From assembly GCA_023376005.1 (NCBI GenBank), contig CM042176.1, positions 12,580,694 through 12,644,693 of the forward strand: a stretch of DNA of 64,000 bases, given 5' to 3'. The position numbers and the translations under genes are program-made. The DNA is from Doryteuthis pealeii (lineage: Eukaryota > Mollusca > Cephalopoda > Myopsida > Loliginidae). How positions within the stretch are numbered: the stretch's first letter is position 1; every line of letters starts with the position of its first letter. Positions 35,462 through 47,300 of the stretch are shown in pieces. The notes under the pieces are model-generated. The model made no database searches, had not been told where the DNA came from, and worked only from the letters and a program-made list of their open reading frames with translations.

Positions 35462-36624
35462 CACACACACAATCTCAAAAGATAAAAAATGAAGCAAATT
35501 AAATATTAGCTAATATGTAAATTTTAGTATTGCATTGTGAATTACCACTTTTCAATAATATTACATTGACTATATTTTACATTAACTTTAAAGCCAATCA
35601 GGAGTTATCTTCTCTTAGTAATGGGAACATCTAGAATTATTGTAGTAAAATCTGTGGAGTGGCCTATTGTCAGTATCATCTGGACAGCGAGGTAGTCTGT
35701 CCCCTTTTCACAAGAGTACATAGATACTACACTCTGATCCTTGGTAGAGTATGCAGATACTACACTGATCCTCGCTGATTGCACAGATTGCACCTGATCC
35801 TCGGCTGATTGCACAGATACTACACTGATCCTCGGCTGATTGCACAGATACTACACGATCCTCGGCTGATTGCACAGATACTACACGGATCCTCGGCTGA
35901 TTGCACAGATACTACACTGATCCTCGGCTGATTGCACGATTGATGGCTGATTGCACAGATACTACACTGATCCTAGGCTGATTGCACAGATACTACACTG
36001 ATCTAGGCTGATTGCACAGATACTACACTGATCCTAGGCTGATTGCACAGATACTACACTGATCCTCGCTGATTGCACAGATACTACACTGATCCTCGGC
36101 TGATTGCACAGATACTACACTTTAAAATAGAAACAATGTTAGTATACCACTGATTATTTGGTGATATTAATGTTAATTAATGTTTTTCAAGTGATAAGGC
36201 TAAAAAGTTTGTTTTTTTTTTCATTTAGTTTAAAATGTTTTTTGTTTTTTTAAAAAGAAAACCAAGGATATAACACATTGGAGAGAAGATGCCGCCGCGT
36301 TTGGGAGTGTCTCAATATTGCCAGGGTCAGACTCAAATACATTCTCTGCAAGTAAAAAAATAAAAAATGAAAAAAAAATGTCATTGATACTCTGAGAAAC
36401 ACAAAAGAAAAAAAACAAAAGCAATTTAATTTTATCTAAAAAAAAAACAAAAAAAAACTAAATTATTAAAAAGAGAGAGAGAAGATAAGAGACGTTACTA
36501 ATATTAGAGAAAGAGAGAGAGTAGGATAAGAGATATTATTAGAGTGAGAGAAAGAGAGAGTAGTATGAGAAATTTTACCAATTCTATTAGAGAAATAGAA
36601 AAGCATAAAAAACCTAATAATATT

Positions 36625-36685
<61 letters not shown>

Positions 36686-36782
36686 TATAATAAAAACTTT
36701 ACTCATTGTGATAGAGAGAGAAATATCAAAAAACGTTACATTATTATTATTATGAGAGAGAGAGAAATATCCTTACATTATT

Positions 36783-36840
<58 letters not shown>

Positions 36841-38290
36841 ATAATAAAAACTTTACTCATTATGATAGAGAGAAATATCAAAAAACGTTACATTATTATT
36901 ATTATTAGAGAGAGAGAGAGATATAATAAAAACTTTACTCATTATGATAGAGAGAAATATCAAAAATGTTACATTATTATTAGAGAGAGAGAGAGAGAGA
37001 TATAAAAAAACGTTACATTATTATTATTATTAGAGAGAGAGAGAGAGAGAGAGAGGTATAAAACTTTACTCATTATGATAGAGAGAAATATAAAAAAACG
37101 TTACATTATTATTATGAGAGAGAGAGAGAGTATAAAATACTTTACCAATGTTATTAGAGAGAGAAAGAGATAGAGAAACATTAAAAATGTATTAATGCTA
37201 TTAAAGAGAGATAGTGAGAGAGAAGTCTAAAAAAAAAACTTTACTCATATCAGAGTGAAGTGGGGAGTAGAATAAAAAAAACTGTACTGATATTATTATG
37301 AGAGAGAGAGAGAAGCATAAAAAAAACTTTACTAATATTATTAGAGAGAGAGAGAGAGTGTGTGTATCATAAGAATCTTCAATGTTAGCAGAGATATATA
37401 AAGGGTGTCTATAAAATCCTGCAGAAGATTTAAAATGTAACAATAAAGATGTCAGTCTTGTTAAATGCAAATAATCAAAGACATAAAAAAAATAAAACTA
37501 CAAGAGTTGAACTTTCATTTTTTTTTTTTTTGCTAAATAATTCTATCATTTGTACTACGTGAGTTTATTAAGTTTTCAATTTTAAAACTGTTGCAAGAAT
37601 TTATGCAAACCCTGTATTAACATTATTCAAAATAATAAAGAGAGAGAGAGAGAAGCAACAAGGAATACAATTAGAAAAGCCGAATTAACGAAAGAAAGAA
37701 AGAAAGAAAGATAGATAGAAAGAACTAGACATGTGAGAAAGAAGGAAAGGAATGAAAATTGTAAAAGGAGTGAAGTAAATGGAAAGAAGAAAGCAGGAAA
37801 GAAAAAAGAAGGAAGGAAGGAAAAAAGAAGGGAGGAAAAAAGAAGGGAGGAAAAAGGAAAGAAAAAAGAAGGAAAGAAAAAAAAGAACAAAAGAAAAGAA
37901 AGAAAGAAAAAAAAGAACAAAAGAAAAGAAAGAAAGGAAGAAAGGAAAGAAAGAAGGAAGGAAAGAATGAAAGATAAAAGAAAGAGAAATTGTAAAAGAA
38001 GTGAAGAAAAAGAAATAAATAAATAAAGAACAAGAGTTTGAAGAAAGTTTACATCGTTGATCCCAGGGGGCCATGCCCACAGGCAACACCTGCCTCCTTG
38101 ATTTAAAGGGGCAGGGATGGATTTATTGCCCAGTGCCTGAGGCGCTGCCCTAGAGGGGGAATGCCAACAGGATCAACGCATTTTTTGCACCCCGCCACCC
38201 ATGAGCTTTGGTTCATGGGTAGTCTCACATTAATAGGGCCTTGGGCCTAACCCGTACACGTGGGGTACGTGGTAAAGATCAATATTAGCA

Positions 38291-38387
<97 letters not shown>

Positions 38388-41300
38388 ACTTACGGGATAT
38401 TTGAAGTCAGCAGTGATGGGGGAGAATCGATAGGCAGAAAGCAATGTAATAATTAAGTTTTCCAGGCAAGCTTTTAATTCAAAATCCTATCAAAGGAAAC
38501 AAAACAAAAAATAGGGGTTATTTAATGCCAAAACCATCCTTGTAGAAGATCAGTAGTGGTGATACTATTTAACCCATAGGTGGGTGTATGATGGACATCA
38601 TACCTTTCCCAAGGTTATTAGTCTGCCCTTTTATTCATCCATAGCTAGAAGGAGAATAGTTAGATGCATACCTTTCCCAATTGTATTAGCACTATTGTTG
38701 GAGTTTTTGCTAATTCCCCACCTGGATTTATAGACTAGCCAAGGTCATGTAGTTTACTCCTCCAGCCAATCAACAAGCCATACTGCGTGGCTAATACATT
38801 ACTTAAACACTGATACTTGCCACAGTTCATTTGCAATCATTGAGGCGGAACTTACGACCATTGACGAAGTAACTGAGGACTCTTTATCAGAAGACCCAAA
38901 GGATTCATTATCGGAGGACTATCTACCAAAGATCCAATTCCACTGGACAAGCGGTCTTGCTTGAAGGCCAAAGGATGGCCCATAAAAATTTAACAGCTAT
39001 GTAAAATGCAATTTTGACAGCAAAACTATATTTTATGTCTATCATTAAAAAATATAAGATTTCAAAGACCTGTTTACATTTCTTTATGATAGAGTGTGGT
39101 ATAAATTAATTATAATACTGCCCATAGAGGGCACCTGACTCGTAGGGAGACCATGCCTGTGCTTTAAAGATGTCTGCAAGAGGGACATGAAGACATGCCA
39201 CATCGACACCAACACATGGGAGGCTTATGCAGAAGACCGTATGACTTGGTGCCTCCTCGTCAAACAAGGAACGAAAAGGAGTGAAAAAGAAAGGAAAGAA
39301 GCCGCCGCAGAAAAGAGAGCCATAAGGAAGGAGAGACAACAGTATCTCCAGCAAGCATCACCGTTTGTTTGCAATCACTGCACCAGAGATCGCCATTCAA
39401 AAACTGGTCTGTTCAGCCACTTATGCAGTTGCAAATAAAAGAAAAAAAAAGTGAACACTACGCCATCGTCTTTAGTAGACTGAAAGATGCCAACCAATAC
39501 TGCCCATAGGGCATTTCTTCTTTTTTTTAATTAGTTATTTTATGTTGTTGTTAGCAAATGTGAAATATTAATTTTGCACTAATGATAACCTAATATTTTT
39601 TTTTTTTATAGAATAGTTGGATTTGTGCTTTCCCCAAAGGTATTAGCGCTAAGTGAAATGCAAACAGTTGCATCCAGGATTTGAACTCATCTCTTCCTGT
39701 CCACTTCCTATGATGATAACCATTACACCACATGCCTTCACAACATTTCATACTTTTGTTTATTTCTCTCTTGGTATATACAGCTTTGATGCCTTTTTTA
39801 ACACATCTTGTATAAAATTCTAAGATTCTTTTCCAAGAATTTTTAATAAATAAGTTCAGTTTATACTGTTTTAGTCTTTGGTGATATAGATGATACTCTG
39901 TATCTTTTAGGTTGTCCAGAATCATGTTGTATGAAATTGATTTTTTTTTTTAATTAGTTATTTCATGTTGTTGTTAGCAAATGTGAAATATTAATTTTGC
40001 ACCTAATATTGTTTTTGTTTTTTAAATTATAAAACTTAAAACGAAAGACATGTTTTTATACTAAAGACACATTTATATATTAAAATAGTTTTTATTTAAA
40101 TCAGAATAGGAATCCAATTGAGATCTCTAACTCCCAGACATTACTTTAATAAATCAGAAGTTTTGCTTATTAATCAGAAGTTGATGAATATTTTTCAACA
40201 CTTACAATAATTTCTTTTTTAAAAATAGGAAAAAATATTAATTTTTATGCTGAATTTGATCACATTACACGTAATCAAATAAAAATTTGATAGCAAAGAC
40301 TTTATTTTTAGATAAATTCTTATTAATTTTAAACTAATATTGTTATTGTTGCTTTTTCAAATTAAAAAAGAATTAAATGAAAGACATTATTTTAGAATAT
40401 TTTTTATTTAATCAGAAGACAAATGCAGATATATTCATTTAAATAAAACAAATTTTTTTGTTGTTGTTGTTAGTATCAGTAATTGGTAGGCAGAAATCAA
40501 CAAAAAATCATCAGAGCAAAGACATAATAAAACCCAGGTGAGTTATTTACCTAACGTTGGGTTTTGTTTCTTTTTTCAATGGTGTAGAATCAACATATCA
40601 TACTCACCTTCACAGGAGGACTGTAACATGCGTCCAGTTACCAGACAAAAAAGGGACAGGCTGTAACCAAATACAGACCCTGTACTAACTCCCAAAACAT
40701 AGCCACAAAAAGCAAGAACTGGTGATATTTAATGTGTATATATATTTACTTTGTTGTTAATTGTTTTATTTTTGTAGTTTGATCAAGACATACACATATA
40801 CACACACTAACTGCCTTTTATATATGTATAGATAGATAGATAGATTGATAGATGGACACATTTAAAAATAGAAATGCTTTAAATATTGATTGAAAATAAA
40901 ATTCTATTTCTTTTATTATATTCACTAGAATTGGCTACTCGGCATTGCCTGGGTAGAGAGGGTATAATAAAAAGTTAGTCTCGCAGATCCAAGGATTGTT
41001 TTGGTCTTACATAATTGATTTATGTTTTAATCACAAACGCAACCAATAACTTTCACTTTTCTTACTATTCAAATCCTAATTTTTAAATATATTAACAGAT
41101 ATAAATAAAATCTTCATTATTTTTGCACAAAAAAGCAAGCTCTGGTGATAGTGGTGATATAGTGTATATATATTTACTTTGTTGTTAATTGTTTTATTTT
41201 CATAGTTTCATCCAGACATACATACATACATACTACACACAACTGCCCTTTATATATGTATAGATGATAACAATAAAAACTTGTCATATAGATAAAAAGT

Positions 41301-44300
41301 TTTACCTGCATAAGAGTCCACATACTGTCTAAAAGCTTAGTGACGTACGGTTGTTCAGAAAGACAGGATTCTGCATCACAGACCTTCAGCATAAACCTCA
41401 GGAGGCAAGCTTCGACAATATAGGCACTTTTCTGAAATAAAGAAATTAATTTTTTAAATGGAAAGTGACTTTTATGCCACTAAAAAGCGATGTTAATACT
41501 GTTGGAATATTTTTTATATATTATATATATATTTACCAACCCCTCCGCACGAGCAGGCTGTGACACAAATTCAATTTCTTAAGCGGAGTTTAACAGGTTT
41601 GATTCAGAGTTTTCCTTCTCCTAGACCAGTTGCCTAACCAAGGTTAAAGAGCCCAGTTTGCCCTACTATTTATCCATACCTGGAGGGAGAGTTGGATTCA
41701 TACCTTTTCCAAGGGTATTAGCGCTAAGTGAAATGCAATTACCACATCCAGGATTTTTTTTTATATAAGGTGTGCTCTAATTCCCCACTTGGATTTATAA
41801 ACTGGACAAGGTTATGTGGTTTACTCCTACAGCCAATCAACAAGCCATACTGTGGCTGATACATTACTTAAACACAGATATTTGCCACAGTTCACTTACA
41901 ATCATTGACGAGGGAACTGAGGACTCACCATACACTCCTGTTAACCTTGATTATAACAATACCAGCAATAAAATAAGTATGCATGGAGTTTAGGGTAGGT
42001 AAAAGTACCGAGCGTAAGCTGGGTTAGTGAGCATCATAGAGAAGATTAGCCTAGGCCTGCGGGAAATCTCAAACTTCGCCTACGATGTATAAGACGCAGG
42101 GCAATTTTTTAGCCAAAATTTTGGAAAAAAGTGCGTCCTATATGCCGTCAAATATAGTATATATATATATTTTTTTTGGGGGGGGGAGAATATGTGCATA
42201 ATTGAAGTCGTACCTAATTTTGAAAGTTAATTAATAATTAATTAATTACACTTCATATATAAAATAGACATTTCATTAGCTTTGTCTGAACCAGATATGG
42301 AGAGGGGTAGCATATCTGGTTCAGACAAAGCCAATGAAATGAGCAAGAATATACAACTTACCAGTCTAGGAGAAGGAAAACTCTGAATTCAAACCTGTTA
42401 AACTCTGCTTAATAAATTGACCTTGTGTCGCATCCTGCTTGTGCAGAGGGGTTGGTAAATATATATATATATTGAACAAATCCTGACAAAGAGTTATAAC
42501 AAATGGACTTTATTGTCTAAGTCAAAGTCTAACAGAAACAATAGAAAATGAGATTATGGACACTAGCTTTTGATGGACCCCCGCCCCCCAGAGAAAACCA
42601 GAAATGTGCAGGAATATACAACTTACCAATAATGTGGCCAGTTTGTTGAATAAATGGGCGGCCACCAGAAGCAGATTGCATTGCCGGCTTCGGGAATCAG
42701 ACAGTGTGGGTGGACGCAGGTCTTTCTTTTCAATCGGCAGGGATTTACGTTCAGACTAAGAAAATAAAAATAAGAATTAAAAAGAATGCAAGAATTGATA
42801 ATTTTATGTATTATTTGGACTATTGTCCTCATCGTTATTGATTATCTCTCCAATGTTTCGTATTGTTCCAGGGAGGTTTGAGATGTGGTTTGATAATTTG
42901 TATTATTTGGATTGTTCGGACAATGTCCTCATCTTTATCATTATCTACACTATTTCTCTGAATTTTTGAGATTAGGCGTGATAATTGGTATTATTTGGAT
43001 TATTCAGACTATTGTACTCATCTTTATTGTTATCTACACTATTTCTCTGAATTTTTGAGATGAGGCTTGATAATTGGTATTATTTGGATTATTCAGACTA
43101 TTGTACTCATCTTTATTGTTATCTACACTATTTCTCTGAATTTTTGAGATGAGGCTTGATAATTGGTATTATTTGGATTATTCCAACTTTTGTCCTCATC
43201 TTCATTGAAGATGAGGACAATAGTCCGAATAATCCAAGTAATACAAAATATCAAGCCTCATCTCTAAAATTCAGAGAAATAGTATATAATCATTATGGAT
43301 TCGATATAATCCGCCGACGAAAATCCTAGAGAAGCTAAATCAAAAACTAGTACGAATGATGAACCACCTCATATTCCTATACAGATGCCGGATCTCAAGC
43401 TAGTTCCACCATGCATAACACTAAAATTACCAGTTAATTAAAAAACCAAACAAAAAAAACCAATGAAGATAAGGACAATAGTCCGAATAATCCAAATAAT
43501 CCAAACTATTGTGTCTGTAGTGCATGCATCTGTGCCTGCCCCTATGTGTACACATTAGTGCCATGCTCAGTCTTAGCTTAGTAGTTGTTTCTGATGGAGA
43601 TCCCAACTGACACTACCACCAAATATGAAGTTCGTTTGGTTTGTTTTACGGCATATCAATCTCAGTGGGTCATTTAATGCTCACAAAGTTTTGAAATAAA
43701 TTCATTCTTAATGGATAATCAATTTTTTTTTCAAACACATTCTTTCCTATTTAACCCATAGATGGGACCCTAACAGGTACTACCACTCCGGGTCAGAGTG
43801 GACCTGGGAGCAATGTTGATGAAGGGGTGCTCCACCGTGTGAAGTTTGTTATTCAGTTTTTGAATGCAAAAGGTATTAAACCGATTGAAATTCCTTACCA
43901 ATTAATGGAAGTGTATGGTGAGTCGTGTATGGATGTCTAAAACTTCCACAAGTGGTGTAGAGAGTTTGCAATGACAACAAGGTTCAATGTTTCCTCAATG
44001 ACATGGCAGTGAACTAGTATGACATGGGCATACAAAAACTGCCACATTGCTTTAAAAAATTCATTGACCGAAATGGCAATTATGTAGAAAAATAAATACA
44101 TGTTCAAACTTTAAAATGATGAATACACCATTGATAATAAACAATAAATGTTTCTGTGGTTTCTAAATATTTTTGAGACCTAACCTTGAGTTAGTTGGTT
44201 GGATGGATTATATAATGCCAAAGACATTTCAATTATTCATTCTTAATGTGTATTCCATTTTTATTTTTTTTATTTTTTTAAAACAATTTTTTTTTAAATT

Positions 44301-47300
44301 AAAAATTTTTTTCTTCTTCTGTTTAACCCATAGATGGGACCCTAACAGGTACTATCACTCCGAGACAGAGTGGACCCAGGAGTAATAGTGATGAAGGGGT
44401 ACTCCACAATACCCAGAGCTCCAAAATTGTAACTTCACCATTAGATGCAGTTTAACTTAACCTTGGGATTAGTAAAGTAAAGTTGGCAGGGTGGCCTAAT
44501 GTCGGTATCAGCCAGACGAGGGAGTCTATACCCTTTTCACTAGCACTAGACTATTTTAGCATCTGAGGTGGAGTGCCATGCCGTACCTATCATCAGTTCC
44601 TCACTTTACTGCACAGATCCCTGTGCTACTCATACACTGAGTTGACAAGGGTCAGTATCAAACTAGGAACCTTGTGATTCTAAGATGGACGCTCTACCAA
44701 CTGAGCTAAACTGGTCCCATTATCCTATTTGGGATTACACTTGTAGTAATATTTGAATATCAAACAAATAGATCCTCCCCCCATGCACACATATTTTAAG
44801 GTTATCCTCTCTCAAGATACTTTAAACAATGTATATGAAATGCAGGTCGCACGCAAGGATTGAGAAAAATAACGTAGCATTCAACTGTTATAAACAAAAA
44901 GTAAATTATAAACACACAAAACCTATCAAATATCAGAAATTATACATGTACATATTCATATTCTTCCAAAATATGGTTAATTAATGCCTGAAGAAGATCT
45001 GAAACACGTGTCGCATATGTAAGATAATAATAAAATTTAAAAAAAAAAAACAATCCTTTTTGCGAACCTTCTTTTTTATAGAATATCTAATTTTCTCCCG
45101 TTGGACCCATAACAAGACGTTTTATATATGAAAGTATATACTTACTTCTTCCTCGACCATCACAGGTAACAAATTTTCTAGATAACAAAATAAGAGCTGT
45201 GCTTGAATGAGGTCGGTTGTGGGTGGGTCTTGAAGGGGCCGATATCCTTCAACTTGATATGTGACCAATTGTTAAGGAATAAAGTTATGAATACAGAATT
45301 ACAGCAGAAATCATTTCATTCCTTTAGATCATTGGTTCCCAACCTTTTTCAAGCTAGCACCCTCTTGGCTCCCCAATAGATTCCTTATCTGCCGAATTCT
45401 TAGTGTTGTCACCTCAGCTAAATAATGGACCATTCTGTTTTTATTATAAAGAAAGGGAAGAAAAAGGACATGCTACACGAAAAAACATAAGAAAGAAAGA
45501 TTAGGGGAAAGAGGGGTTGAGTGTACTGAAGTGATAACGCTAATCTGTTTCAATCAAACATAATGAAAAGAAGGAAAGAAAGAAAGAAGAATGAGAGAGA
45601 GTTGAATCAAGATTATTATACTTTTTACACATTGAACTATTTAGCAATAGCTCTTAAATAAACATATCAAACGTTGTATATATATATATATAATGAGATG
45701 GGCAGGCCACGTAAACAGACTTGGGGATGACAGACTACCAAAGCAGATTCTATACTCTCAACTGAGAGAGGGATCACGTAGAATCAATAGACCAAAGCTC
45801 AGGTACAAAGACAACATCAAGAGAAACCTGAAGGACTTGAACATCCCCATAGACAGTTGGCAAGACGCAACCAGAGACCAAATTAATTGGAGGAAAATGA
45901 TTCACGTGGTGTCATCATCGGATACAATGGACAGGAAGTAATAATAATAATTATTATTATTATTAATTAACTAGTAATAATAATAATATTATTATTATTA
46001 ATTAACTAGTAATAATAATAATAATAATAATTATTATTATTAATTAACTAGTAATAATAATAATAATAATAATTATTATTAATTAACTAGTAATAATAAT
46101 AATAATTATTATTAATTAACTAGTAATAATAATAATAATAATAATTATTATTATTAATTAACTAGTAATAATAATCTTTTGTAAATGATTATCACTTCAT
46201 GTAACTCTTTAATACAAATAATTTGCACAGTTTTATAATTTCAGGTTCAAGTATTCCTATCTAATCTTTCTTTATTAATAATGGAGATTCGCTTCCGGTT
46301 TTTGTCTGTAACAAAAACTATGTCACTGCTTACGTCACTATACCCGAAATCGTCATAACATAGAATAAATACACTCTAAATTTGAGCATGCAACATTAGA
46401 CAGTCCTCATTGTTTTTTAAAACAAGTTTTAATAGATACATCCCCGGTATCATATATTTATAAATAGTTTGTTTTATTTTAATAGATATTCAAAGTTAAT
46501 AGAACTTAGTTTCGATTTCAAAATGTTTTATTTTTTTTTACTCCTTTAATAAATTTGATGATTTATGGTTCAAACTCTCCGACATTTAATTTTTAACTTC
46601 CACCTCATCGAGCAATATCTTTCAAAAATTTATTTTTACATCGCCCGGAGGGCGTTTTTTTATTTTGCTAGTACTAATAATTTCTGAAACGACCTATGTG
46701 TGAGTAATGGCAACAAAGGGGGAATTCCACACTTCTCAGAGCTCAAGAATTGGAGCCTCACCACCAGTTCCGTAGGACACCACTCCCAATACGATGGAAT
46801 AAATTTTGGAAAACTGACTATTTTATTTATAGTAATACCAAATCTATTATTAATGGAGATTCGCTTCCGGTTTTTGTCTGTAACAAAAACTGCGTCACTG
46901 CTTACGTCACATTACCCAACACATAATCCAACGTCATAACAAATAAATATACTCAAAATGTGAGCATACAACATTAGACAATCCTCATTGTTTCAATAAA
47001 TAGATGCCCGGCGTTATATATTTATATATAGATTGTTTTATTCTAATATAATATTTAAAGTTATCGGAACTGTTTCCATTTCAAATTGTCTTTCTTTTTT
47101 TTTTTTTTACTCCTTTAATAAATTTGACGATTTTACATACTTATTGTACACACTCTATGACATTGAATTTTCAGCTCCCATCCCCTCAAGCAATATCTTT
47201 CAAAAAATTATTTTTACATCGCCCGTAGGTTGTCTTTTTATTTTGCTAGTGTTTATAAATCGAGGATTGTTTTAACTATAAGTAAAAAAAAGTAAAGTTG

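Larger units (their letters stand above)
34404..36271 (-). other. U12-type AT-AC intron of RNF123
   Basis: The donor is ATATCCTTGG (36,271 downward), the branch motif TTCCTTAAT is at 34,412-34,420, and the acceptor dinucleotide AC is at 34,404-34,405. Splicing here gives V-L-F-D across the junction with correct phase (TT|A). No GT-AG pair keeps both phase and homology. The intron holds the 31-bp minisatellite, a hammerhead motif and a MITE. Confidence 0.85.
28760..43832 (-). repeat. Giant inverted repeat, right arm
   Basis: Reverse complement of 13,157-28,692. This arm carries RNF123 exons G-M in frame with intact splice sites, and is continuous with the rest of the gene at 45,146-62,991. 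It is therefore the arm that reflects the true locus. Its outer end is inside repeat C, immediately before a mariner remnant. Confidence 0.96.

Noticed and set aside
44474..44720. Possible tRNA gene (TAGCTCAGTTGGTAGAGC and TTCGA-type box)
   Set aside because: The tRNA-like head continues into the SINE B body with a T-rich tail, is repeated many times and shows no complete cloverleaf.
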